Source of the DNA: an uncultured Christensenellaceae bacterium
GTDB lineage: Bacteria > Bacillota > Clostridia > Christensenellales > UBA3700
Direction: 5' to 3'
Assembly (NCBI GenBank): GCA_902373595.1
Contig: CABKMX010000038.1
Location: 1 to 8,159 of the forward strand
Length of the DNA: 8,159 nucleotides
The translations under genes were made by a program, and so were the position numbers. Below, piece after piece: positions 1-5,515 of this stretch (position 1 is the stretch's first letter; each line of letters begins with the position of its first letter). Under the pieces are notes generated by a model. The model was not told the DNA's origin, searched no databases, and was given only the letters and a program-made list of their open reading frames with translations.

Positions 1-564
1 CTCCAGATCTACTACAAGGCGGTCGGCGGCAACAGCAGCCTTTTGCTCAACGTCACTCCCGACAAGAAGGGTCTCATTCCCGACGAGGACGTCGCAAGGC
101 TCAAGGAGATGGGCGACGCAATCAAGGCGAGCATGTCCAATCCTATGTCGGTCGAGAGCATAAGCGTCGGCGACGGCACGGATATGAAGCCATTGGACCC
201 GACGAAGGTTTCAAATCTGTTCAACGAGAGCACCTACGACGGCTATACGCTGAGCAAGGAGAACAACGAGTATGTCATCGAGATCAAGCTCGACGAGCCG
301 GGACAGCTCGGCAGGATAGACCTGCGCGAAGATCAGCGTTCGTCCCAGCGCGTCGAGGAGTTCGAGGTGTGGGTGCGCAATTCCGAGACGGGCAAGTGGC
401 AGCTGATCGGCGACAGCACGATCATCGGCAACCGCCGCATATTGATGTTCGAGAACGCACCGACGACGGACACCGTCCGCATCACGATTAAGCAGTCGCG
501 TTCCAACCCCGTGCTGAGGAGCATATCGCTGTACGAAAAGGTGGCGACCGATACGCAAGAATAA
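1..564 (+). CDS. alpha-L-fucosidase (GH29), C-terminal part, 5' truncated by window
   Basis: The frame is open from base 1 to TAA at 562-564 and gives the last 187 residues of a larger protein. Near its start it reads YYKAVGGNSSLLLNVTPDKK and then GLIPDEDVARLKEMG. This is the typical end of the GH29 alpha-L-fucosidase catalytic barrel (family pattern G(N/G)xxLLLNVxPxxxGxIPxxxxxxLxxxG). The remaining roughly 120 residues (from about residue 65) are beta-rich, with EYVIEIKLDEPGQLGRIDLR and EEFEVWV, as in the galactose-binding-like C-terminal domain of fungal and gut-bacterial GH29 enzymes. Known role of the family: exo-hydrolysis of alpha-L-fucose from glycans such as mucin or milk oligosaccharides. 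The catalytic Asp nucleophile lies upstream of the window and cannot be checked, nor can a signal peptide. A terminator follows 17 bases after the stop codon. The family call is firm; substrate linkage is unknown. Confidence 0.88.
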   Translation, partial: LQIYYKAVGGNSSLLLNVTPDKKGLIPDEDVARLKEMGDAIKASMSNPMSVESISVGDGTDMKPLDPTKVSNLFNESTYDGYTLSKENNEYVIEIKLDEPGQLGRIDLREDQRSSQRVEEFEVWVRNSETGKWQLIGDSTIIGNRRILMFENAPTTDTVRITIKQSRSNPVLRSISLYEKVATDTQE

Positions 565-580
565 GCGCTTGGCGAAATCG

Positions 581-612
581 GAGCGCGGTCCCGAAAGGGA
601 TCGCGCTCTTTT
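581..612 (+). terminator. rho-independent terminator after fucosidase gene
   Basis: The inverted repeat 581-592 / 597-608 forms a 12-bp stem (one G-U pair) closed by a GAAA tetraloop at 593-596 and followed by four T's (609-612). It starts 17 bases after the fucosidase stop codon, so it most likely ends that transcript. Confidence 0.8.
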
Positions 613-613
613 G

Positions 614-838
614 ATGTCCAAACGAGATCAAAGGCTGTCGAAAAATAAACTAGGAATCGTAAACGTTTACAAGTGGGATTATTTTAATATCAAAATAACG
701 CAAACTTATCACATTTATGGATTGCCGGATTACAGTAGTTGCAAAACGTATAATGCCGTGTCAAACGACGGAGAAATTCCCATCCACGGTATATGCGAGA
801 AGTATAAAGACGTAATGTGTTATATACAAAGGGAGTAA
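614..838 (+). CDS. doubtful small hypothetical protein (74 aa), AT-rich
   Basis: An ATG at 614 opens a 74-residue frame ending in TAA at 836-838. It begins MSKRDQRLSKNKLG and contains three cysteines in its second half (SSCKTYNAV, HGICEKYKDVMCYIQRE). I do not recognise it. The frame extends upstream to a TTG at 569, but that stretch overlaps the fucosidase terminator, so the ATG is the more sensible start. No Shine-Dalgarno sequence precedes the ATG, because the terminator stem and T-tract sit directly before it. Base composition from about 640 to 860 is clearly more AT-rich than the other genes here, which suggests foreign or decayed sequence. It lies just outside the tRNA-Ser repeat array and could be a gene remnant left by an insertion. 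It has no signal peptide or membrane segment. It may simply be a chance ORF. Confidence 0.2.
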   Translation: MSKRDQRLSKNKLGIVNVYKWDYFNIKITQTYHIYGLPDYSSCKTYNAVSNDGEIPIHGICEKYKDVMCYIQRE

Positions 839-856
839 TCAAATTTATAGGAACAG

Positions 857-1027
857 ATTTGCCTTGCAGCGAGCGCCGATAGGGCACGGCGAGGCAATAC
901 GTTGCCGAGGCGCGCGAGCGTGCACCTCGCACGCCGCGAGATATGGGTGTGAAGAAAAGGTGTGGGGAGCGAAGAAAAGCGGGAAAGAGAACGCGGCGGC
1001 GAGGAGCATCCCTCTTGCTGCGCCAAG
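857..1027 (+). repeat. tRNA-associated structured repeat, copy 1 (tRNA-Ser array, distal)
   Basis: Positions 861-926 align without gaps to 5351-5416 of the tRNA-Glu array, with 54 of 66 bases identical by eye. Blocks include GCGAGCGCCGATAGGG (870-884 region) and CGCGAGCGTGCACC. Stems seen: 874-877 with 888-891; a 5-bp hairpin 893-897/902-906 with a TACG loop; 910-914/919-923 with a CGAG loop; 926-930/936-940. The left edge GATTTG (860-865) resembles the tRNA-Ser T-loop complement. The right end 1008-1027 is an inverted, 18/20 identical copy of the tRNA-Ser 3' end region at 1068-1087. The stretch between them, about 949-1007, is purine-rich with no structure I can name. No ORF with a ribosome binding site lies inside. 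The + strand is taken as sense because the GNRA/UNCG-type loops read on that strand in this family. Confidence 0.75.
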
Positions 1028-1028
1028 C

Positions 1029-1064
1029 AAAAGACCTCAACAAACGTGATGATTTGTTGAGGTC
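1029..1064 (-). terminator. terminator-like hairpin between repeat copies (tRNA-Ser array)
   Basis: A perfect 12-bp inverted repeat 1033-1044 / 1053-1064 with an 8-base loop is followed on the - strand by four T's (complement of 1029-1032). It lies directly downstream of the tRNA-Ser 3'-end duplicate at 1070-1091, as the genuine terminators lie downstream of the genuine tRNAs. It therefore looks like a tRNA terminator carried along with the repeat unit. It is itself enclosed by the inverted repeat 1008-1027 / 1068-1087. Confidence 0.65.
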
Positions 1065-1069
1065 AAGCT

Positions 1070-1091
1070 TGGCGGAGAAAGAGGGATTTGA
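1070..1091 (-). repeat. duplicate of tRNA-Ser 3' end (22 bp, exact)
   Basis: Bases 1070-1091 are identical to 1299-1320, the last 22 nt of tRNA-Ser from inside the T-loop through the encoded CCA. Identity stops at both sides: 1069 differs from 1298 and 1092 differs from 1321. It is too short to be a functional tRNA. Such duplicates typically mark the far side of an insertion that recombined at a tRNA 3' end, but here only about 207 bp lie between the duplicate and the tRNA, and no integrase is present. Confidence 0.85.
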
Positions 1092-1235
1092 GAGGAGCGA
1101 ACCTGTGAGCGACGGAATAGCGAGTGCCGATAGGGAACGGAGCGGCATGAATATGCCGCAGCGCACGAGCGTCACTCGGTCGGTGCCCGATATAGAAGCG
1201 AAGCGGAGGGCACGGCGAAGACGCGAGACAAAGAA
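1092..1235 (+). repeat. tRNA-associated structured repeat, copy 2 (tRNA-Ser array, proximal, diverged)
   Basis: The core 1118-1140 (AGCGAGTGCCGATAGGG then AACGG) matches the family core. It is followed by a 7-bp hairpin GCGGCAT 1142-1148 / ATGCCGC 1153-1159 where copies 1, 4 and 5 have a 5-bp hairpin, and then CACGAGCGT (1164-1172) matching the CGCGAGCGT block. Further right, 1183-1188 GTGCCC pairs with 1209-1214 GGGCAC. Copy 2 is more diverged than copy 1. It has about 20 extra bases between the tRNA 3'-end duplicate and the core. An inverted tRNA end on its right side is not convincing; the C/T-rich bases at 1256-1269 are only loosely similar. Order and spacing of elements still match the family. 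Confidence 0.65.
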
Positions 1236-1269
1236 AAGGGAGTGGCATGTGCGCCAAACTCCCTTTTTT
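1235..1269 (-). terminator. terminator downstream of tRNA-Ser (bidirectional)
   Basis: The 9-bp stem 1235-1243 / 1258-1266 (AAAGGGAGT / ACTCCCTTT) has an inner GGC/GCC pairing at 1244-1246 / 1253-1255. On the - strand the stem runs into TTTTCTTTG, and on the + strand into a run of six T's (1264-1269), so it can work both ways. It lies 30 bases past the tRNA-Ser CCA. A second hairpin (1272-1278 with 1293-1299, inner GGC/GCC) sits between tRNA and terminator and may help 3'-end maturation. Confidence 0.7.
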
Positions 1270-1298
1270 GGATCGCTTTAGGCCGATGCCCGAAGCGG

Positions 1299-1389
1299 TG
1301 GCGGAGAAAGAGGGATTTGAACCCTCGCTACGGTTTCCCGTACTACTCCCTTAGCAGGGGAGCCCCTTCGGCCTCTTGGGTATTTCTCC
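1299..1389 (-). tRNA. tRNA-Ser (anticodon GCU)
   Basis: The reverse complement starts GGAGAAATACCCAAGAGG and ends with TTTCTCC, discriminator G and an encoded CCA (1301-1299). The acceptor stem is a perfect 7 bp (GGAGAAA/TTTCTCC). The anticodon arm CTCCCCTGCTAAGGGAG places GCT at 34-36, reading Ser codons AGC/AGU. A long variable arm (GTAGTACGGGAAACCGTAGC region) makes it class II, and the T-loop is TTCAAAT. The length of 91 nt with CCA fits tRNA-Ser. A strong promoter lies 20 bases upstream and a terminator downstream, so it is an independent transcription unit. Its 3' end is the copied part in the adjacent repeat array. Confidence 0.97.
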
Positions 1390-1408
1390 GTATCAATCAA
1401 GTGAGATA

Positions 1409-1437
1409 ATGATAACACATATCTTGCGGTTTGTCAA
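1409..1437 (-). promoter_or_regulatory. sigma-70 type promoter of tRNA-Ser
   Basis: On the - strand, TTGACA (1432-1437) is followed by a 17-bp spacer and TATCAT (1409-1414), with an extended TGT just before the -10 box. The expected transcription start near 1402 is about 13 bases from the tRNA 5' end at 1389. The rest of the gap up to the next terminator (1438-1598) shows nothing I can name. Confidence 0.8.
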
Positions 1438-1598
1438 AAACATTTTGCACATTCACAAAATTCGTTGCACTAGACGGCGCGACGGCAATGAAGCGGCAAC
1501 TTTGATTGAAGAGGCGTGCGGTGAACATTGCCGCGGAACGAGTTGAATTCGATTCGCAAAGAGCGCGCTTTTTACGCAATATTTCGGGCGCGCGAGGC

Positions 1599-1624
1599 AA
1601 AAAAATCCCCCGCTTGAGCGGGGG
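1599..1624 (-). terminator. rho-independent terminator of the apgM-surface protein operon
   Basis: The - strand reads CCCCCGC (1624-1618), loop TCAA, GCGGGGG (1613-1607), A, then seven T's (complement of 1599-1605). It starts 20 bases after the stop codon at 1644-1646 and is a textbook intrinsic terminator. Confidence 0.9.
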
Positions 1625-1643
1625 GAGGTTTGAGCGAATGTCG

Positions 1644-3743
1644 TCAAGCGGTCTTGACGTTGACCGTGATTGCATCCGAATCGGCATAGTAGCCGCCTGC
1701 GATTGCGGTGACCGTTATCTCGCTGCCGGAAGAGAGGCCGCGAATGTTGACCGATGTCGACGAGGTATAGAGCGTCGCCTTTTGAGCCGCGCCCTGCGAA
1801 TCGGTCAAGGTGTATTCCACCTTGAACACGGTTGCGCCTTCCGGGGCGGTGATGGTGACGGTCGTCAGTTCGGTTGTGGAGTCATAGACGGCGTTCACCG
1901 ACTCGGCGGTCAGGGCAAGCTTGCTCTGCACAATCAAAGAGGTCATCGCCTCGTCGGACGGCAGGATGTCGGGATTGTCGCTGTGCGCGGTCACGCGTAT
2001 CGAGTTGGAGCCGACCTTGAGTCCGCTGAGGGTGACGCTCATAAACTCGCCGTCGCTCGCGTCCTGTCTGCCGATGTCGACGCCGTTGACGTGGACGGAA
2101 TAGTAGTCCGCGAACGAGACGTTGGCGAACGTCAGCACATAGTTTGTCGCGCCGTCTGCGCCCGCCTTTTCGGTGATTGTCAGCTCGGTCGGGGTGGAGA
2201 GCACGATTTGATATACGTACTCGCAGCTGATGCTCTCGCCGCTCAAATACAGAAATTCCGATTTTACGCCGTCGCCGTCGGGATCGAGGTTGAACGGGTC
2301 GTCGTAGGAGTAGTTGCCTGCCGCGCGCGCCGATATCGTGTGCGTGCCGGTGTTGGAGCGGAGCAGCTCGGTGATGTCGTACTCGTGCGAGCCGTTTTCG
2401 GCGCTCAGCCATTCGCCGCCGTCGACGGAGAATTGATAGCCGATTGCGCCGCCTACTTCGGAGACCGCGGCGACCAGCTTGTCGGTGTCGGGGTTGACGT
2501 TGATGTCGAGCGGAGTTTCCAGCCTGCGAATGTATGTCGGAGCGCCGTCGCCGTCGGTGTAGGTGACGTTGACGTCGTTGCCGTCACGCAATTCAATCGC
2601 GAGTTCGGCGACGTCGATTACCGCGCCGCAGGTGAAGTTGTCGACCAGGACAAGAGTGTCCGGCGTTTCGCCATTTTCGGAGCGCGCGGTGCCGATTGCG
2701 CCGAACGAGACGACCTTGGAACCGCCCTTGAGCGTAAGCTCGTCGATTGCGCCGCCGGCATTGATTCGCGCGGTGACGTCGTCCATGGTGACGCGAGCAG
2801 GGGCGTCCTCGACCGCCGACGTCATTGCGCCGTTGATTGTGAGTGAATCGACGTCGGTGAAGATCGCCTGCGCCGCGTCTCCTTCGCCGAACGAGACGTT
2901 GGCGCCGAAGGTCGCCTCGGCGGCGGATACGGACATTGTGCCGTTGCAGACAATCGAGCCGTCAAAGAACAGCTTGCCGGCGCGCGTGCCCTCGGACGTC
3001 GACAGGTTGCCGACCGTAAGGGGAGCGCACAGCCTGAACGAGCCGCTCGGCGCGACGATGACTACGTTGTCCGCGTCAATGCTGCCCGCGCCCGTCCACG
3101 CGCCCTTTTTGAGAGTGCCGACCGCGGCTTCGCCGGTGCCGGGGTTGTCAAACGTGAGAGTGCCGTTGACGATCAGCGCGTGCCCGTTGAGGTCGAGCGC
3201 ATAGCCTCTGCCGATTGTGACGTCGCCGTCCACGGTCAGGTCGTCTTCGAGCACGAAGTAGGTGCCGTCGTCATAGTTGAGGAAGTCCTCTGCGCTGCTG
3301 ACAAAGATCTTGTCCTTGTTGATGAAGTAAATCGGCAGAGCGATGCCCAGCACGATCGCGACGACCAGCACCGCCGCGACGCATGCAATCGCAACACGCT
3401 TCTTTTGGCGCGGCGACATCTTCTTGCGCTGTTTGGGTTGAGGCTCGGGCTCGTCTTGGGACGGAGCTTGCTCTTCGCCGCCGGACGAGGATTCTTCGGC
3501 GCTGTCGGTTTGAGCCGGATTCTCCTCTTGTTCCGAGGCGGTTTCCTCTTGTTCGGAGGCGTCCGCCGTCTCGGCTTCTTGCTCCGAATTTTCCTGCCCG
3601 TGTTCATCATCGGCACTTTGTGCGTCGACAGACTCGGTCTCTTGAGGGGGCGTATCTTCGTCGGGCTCGACGAACACGGCGTCGTTGACCGAAGAGGGAG
3701 AGGTCTCCTTTTCGTCGACGTCCGGGGTCTTGTTGTCGTCCAT
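1644..3743 (-). CDS. membrane-anchored surface protein with acidic tail and Ig/FN3-like repeats, unknown function
   Basis: Chosen start: ATG at 3743-3741, giving 699 aa and preceded by GGAGG (9 bases). An in-frame TTG directly before it is possible but less likely. Residues 1-100 are extremely acidic and low-complexity (Glu, Gln, Ser, Asp), as in SEQEENPAQTDSAEESSSGG. Residues 103-116 are basic (KQRKKMSPRQKKR), and about 117-141 form a single membrane span (VAIACVAAVLVVAIVLGIALPIYF). By the positive-inside rule the acidic tail should be cytoplasmic and the remaining roughly 555 residues outside. Residues about 150-405 contain short beta-strand repeats (DLTVDGDVTIGRGYALDLNG, GSFRLCAPLTVGN, LTINGAMTS) suggesting a beta-helix-like stalk. 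About 410-699 look like two or three Ig/FN3-type beta sandwiches, with a possible calcium loop DPDGDGVKSE near 487-496. There is no signal peptidase site and no LPXTG. It overlaps the apgM stop by one base (TGATG), so the two are translationally coupled. I do not recognise a named family; an adhesive or structural role is inference. Confidence 0.85.
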   Translation of the reverse strand: MDDNKTPDVDEKETSPSSVNDAVFVEPDEDTPPQETESVDAQSADDEHGQENSEQEAETADASEQEETASEQEENPAQTDSAEESSSGGEEQAPSQDEPEPQPKQRKKMSPRQKKRVAIACVAAVLVVAIVLGIALPIYFINKDKIFVSSAEDFLNYDDGTYFVLEDDLTVDGDVTIGRGYALDLNGHALIVNGTLTFDNPGTGEAAVGTLKKGAWTGAGSIDADNVVIVAPSGSFRLCAPLTVGNLSTSEGTRAGKLFFDGSIVCNGTMSVSAAEATFGANVSFGEGDAAQAIFTDVDSLTINGAMTSAVEDAPARVTMDDVTARINAGGAIDELTLKGGSKVVSFGAIGTARSENGETPDTLVLVDNFTCGAVIDVAELAIELRDGNDVNVTYTDGDGAPTYIRRLETPLDINVNPDTDKLVAAVSEVGGAIGYQFSVDGGEWLSAENGSHEYDITELLRSNTGTHTISARAAGNYSYDDPFNLDPDGDGVKSEFLYLSGESISCEYVYQIVLSTPTELTITEKAGADGATNYVLTFANVSFADYYSVHVNGVDIGRQDASDGEFMSVTLSGLKVGSNSIRVTAHSDNPDILPSDEAMTSLIVQSKLALTAESVNAVYDSTTELTTVTITAPEGATVFKVEYTLTDSQGAAQKATLYTSSTSVNIRGLSSGSEITVTAIAGGYYADSDAITVNVKTA

Positions 3744-4972
3744 CAATGTTTACCTCCGAGGAATTTGCTGATCAATTCGCGGCAGTCGGGATAGTAGACG
3801 CCTGACGCCGCGGCTGTCTTTTCGTTCATGGTGCGAGCGAAGCCCGACCTCTCGTCGTCCGAGACGTAGAGCACGAACGGCACCGGGTCGGCGGTGTGCG
3901 TTTTGAGCTTGAGAGGAGTGGGATGATCGGGCATAATCAACATCGAGAAGGGGACCTTCGCGGCGTTGAGCGCGTCGCATATCGGACCTACGACCTTGGC
4001 GTCAATCAATTCGATTGACAGGATTTTGTGCTCGAGGTCGCCTTGATGTCCGCACTCGTCGGGAGCTTCCATATGAATGTAGACATAGTCGTTGCCGTCT
4101 TTCAGCAGCGTGTCTATCGCCGCCTTTGCCTTGCCGTCGAAGTTGGTCTCATAGGTGCCCGTCGCGCCGTCGACCTCGACAATCTTCATCTTTGCGCCGA
4201 CGCCTATGCCCTTGACCAGGTCGACCGCGCTGATGACTGCGCCCTTGAGCCCGAAGGACTCGTCAAACGGTTTGAGCGCGGGGCGCGTGCCCTCTCCCCA
4301 AAGCCAAATGCTGTTGGCAGGGTGTTTGCCTGCGGCGACGCGCGCGATGTTGACGGGATGATCCTTGAGCAGCTCGTACGACTTCTTCATCATTGTGAGC
4401 ATCTCTTCGCCGTACAATCCCTTGGGCAGGTGTCCGTCCACGCACTTGTCCGAGATGTCGTGCGGAGGGGTGAGGTCTGTGCCCAAAGACGCGTGGTGCT
4501 TGACCATGCAATGGCGATAGCTGACGCCGTTGTAGAAGTCGACGCCGTGCCCGCCCAGCTTGCTTTGGATGAACTCAATCAAGGTTTTCGCCTCGGCGTT
4601 CGAGATCTCGCCCGCGCTGTAATCGACCATTGTCTTGCGCTCGTAAGGCTCGTCGTCCGAAAGGGTGACGAGGTTGCACCTGACCGCGATGTCGTCGTCG
4701 GCGAGATCAACGCCCATGTTGAGCGCTTCGAGCGGAGATCTGCCGCTGTAAAACTTTGCAGGCGGATAGCCCATAACCGCGAGGTTGGCGACGTCGCTGC
4801 CCGGTTTCATTCCGTCGGGGACTGTCTTGACCAGCCCGAGTTCGCCCTTGGCGCAAAGCGCGTCGATATGAGGTTTGTCAGCCACTTCCAAAGGTGTCTT
4901 TCCGCCCAAGGCGTCGACCGGCATATCCGCCATGCCGTCGCCGAGAATAACTATATATTTTCTATCTGTCAT
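3743..4972 (-). CDS. archaeal-type cofactor-independent phosphoglycerate mutase / proposed homoserine kinase family
   Basis: The 409-aa protein is a full-length member of the alkaline-phosphatase-superfamily apgM group. GDGMAD at 11-16 supplies the first metal Asp (D12). PGSD at 57-60 supplies Ser59, the expected phospho-acceptor. HMEAPDECGHQGD at 300-312 and PDHPTP at 348-353, with a later His359, supply the remaining metal-ligand-like residues. WLWGEGTRP (223-231) is characteristic of the group. Known biology: archaeal-type enzymes interconvert 3- and 2-phosphoglycerate using two divalent metals; a bacterial subgroup with PDHPTP has been proposed from gene context to act as homoserine kinase in threonine synthesis. 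I cannot choose between these from one sequence, and there are no thr genes in this window to help. The ATG at 4972 has GGAG 6 bases upstream. The gene is first in its operon and overlaps the surface protein gene by one base. All visible motif residues are present, so it should be active. Confidence 0.9.
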   Translation of the reverse strand: MTDRKYIVILGDGMADMPVDALGGKTPLEVADKPHIDALCAKGELGLVKTVPDGMKPGSDVANLAVMGYPPAKFYSGRSPLEALNMGVDLADDDIAVRCNLVTLSDDEPYERKTMVDYSAGEISNAEAKTLIEFIQSKLGGHGVDFYNGVSYRHCMVKHHASLGTDLTPPHDISDKCVDGHLPKGLYGEEMLTMMKKSYELLKDHPVNIARVAAGKHPANSIWLWGEGTRPALKPFDESFGLKGAVISAVDLVKGIGVGAKMKIVEVDGATGTYETNFDGKAKAAIDTLLKDGNDYVYIHMEAPDECGHQGDLEHKILSIELIDAKVVGPICDALNAAKVPFSMLIMPDHPTPLKLKTHTADPVPFVLYVSDDERSGFARTMNEKTAAASGVYYPDCRELISKFLGGKH

Positions 4973-5017
4973 GTTTGCTCCACAGCGCGCATACGCACGC
5001 CTTTATTTTATTGTAAT

Positions 5018-5047
5018 ATTATAGAGCCGCTTTGTCAACCTTGTCAA
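5018..5047 (-). promoter_or_regulatory. consensus sigma-70 promoter of the apgM operon
   Basis: On the - strand, TTGACA (5042-5047), an 18-bp spacer and TATAAT (5018-5023) are both perfect consensus boxes. A second TTGACA at 5033-5038 is only 9 bases from the -10 box and so cannot pair with it. The -10 box is about 45 bases from the apgM ATG, leaving a short leader with no riboswitch-sized structure. Confidence 0.85.
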
Positions 5048-5143
5048 CACGTTGCGCACGGTAAGAGCCGAAAGGTTGCGCGCAGCCGCCGCGAAAAAGC
5101 GCGAAAAAAGCAGCGCGCCGAAATTGAGCTGTTTCGCGAGGAC

Positions 5144-5192
5144 ATTGCCGTATTCGGCTTTACGGCGATTGCCGATAGGGGACGGCTGTCCG
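5144..5192 (+). repeat. tRNA-associated structured repeat, copy 3 (decayed)
   Basis: The stretch 5161-5187 matches the family head in 22 of 27 positions by eye (TTTACGGCGATTGCCGATAG, then GGGACGG). It is preceded by ATTCGG, the same tRNA-Glu T-loop-derived junction seen in the intact units, and further left TGCCG recalls the tRNA acceptor/T-stem edge. A short hairpin CTGT-CCGC-ACAG follows where the intact copies have their 5-bp hairpin. The downstream half of the element is not recognisable. The rest of 5048-5335 holds no gene, terminator or tRNA that I can see. Confidence 0.55.
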
Positions 5193-5335
5193 CACAGAAA
5201 GAAAGCTTAAAACGCGAATATGTTCAAGCGAAACCATGAAGTGCAGTACGGAAGCAACAGCCGAAAAGCCACGTGAAATGCATCTTGCGGAGGACGAAAG
5301 AGCAGCGAGCTGCAACTATGCCGCCTCCACGAGGC

Positions 5336-5500
5336 ACTCTGCCGGGATTCGCCTTACAGCGAGCGCCGATAGGGGATGGCGAGACACGGAAGTGTCGAGG
5401 CACGCGAGCGTGCACCGGGTAGCACCTTGCGAAAAGCAAGGTGACCCGGGGAGAATCCCGGCAAACAAAAACGGCGCATTGTTATGCGCCGTAATGGTGA
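5336..5500 (+). repeat. 164-bp tandem unit A (copy 4), tRNA-Glu array
   Basis: This is the first of two identical 164-bp units (5337-5500 and 5501-5664). In order: the tRNA-Glu 3'-end complement without its CCA (5336-5351), the element core with GCGAGCGCCGATAGGG (5360-5375 region), a hairpin 5383-5387/5392-5396 with GGAA loop, a hairpin 5400-5404/5409-5413 with CGAG loop, and a compound hairpin with outer stem 5415-5420/5444-5449 and inner 8-bp stem 5423-5430/5436-5443 (GAAAA loop). The outer stem 5341-5350 / 5453-5462 (GCCGGGATTC / GAATCCCGGC) encloses all of these. Its left arm is tRNA-derived and its right arm is an inverted copy of the tRNA T-arm. A terminator-like hairpin (5471-5479/5484-5492) and the next tRNA-Glu 3'-end copy follow. 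There is no protein-coding signal. Confidence 0.85.
5467..5492 (-). terminator. duplicated tRNA-Glu terminator in unit A
   Basis: The 9-bp stem ACGGCGCAT 5471-5479 / ATGCGCCGT 5484-5492 is followed on the - strand by five T's (complement of 5467-5471). It is identical to the terminator of the genuine tRNA-Glu at 5631-5656. Here it sits behind a tRNA 3'-end fragment rather than a whole tRNA, so it is probably a passenger of the duplication. Confidence 0.7.
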
Positions 5501-5515
5501 CTCTGCCGGGATTCG
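5495..5515 (-). repeat. duplicate of tRNA-Glu 3' end (21 bp, exact)
   Basis: Bases 5495-5515 equal 5659-5679, the last 21 nt of tRNA-Glu from the T-loop through CCA. After 5515 the sequence becomes element core, whereas after 5679 it continues into the tRNA T-stem. A partial third copy lacking CCA lies at 5336-5351. Confidence 0.85.

Noticed and set aside
1070..1091. tRNA-Ser pseudogene
   Set aside because: Only the last 22 nt are present, with sharp edges and a precise link to the repeat. It reads better as a target-site duplicate than as a decayed tRNA.
864..1281. Small ORFs in the tRNA-Ser array
   Set aside because: They cross hairpins, a terminator and a tRNA fragment, and have no start signals or recognisable protein.
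1506..2846. Long + strand ORF (446 codons) opposite the surface protein gene
   Set aside because: It runs antisense to a well-supported gene with promoter, ribosome binding site and terminator. The composition is Arg/Val/Asp-rich, as expected for a GC-rich shadow frame, and no domain is recognisable.
4028..5239. Long + strand ORF (403 codons) opposite apgM
   Set aside because: It is antisense to an enzyme with all its motif residues, and it runs on through the apgM promoter and a decayed repeat. No plausible start signal or domain.
5337..5500. Assignment to HEARO/OMEGA RNA or another named ncRNA family
   Set aside because: The size, compact structure and a GTGA at the unit edge invite the comparison, but that GTGA is part of the tRNA end and I cannot match the consensus from memory. 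No IscB/IsrB-like gene is in the window.
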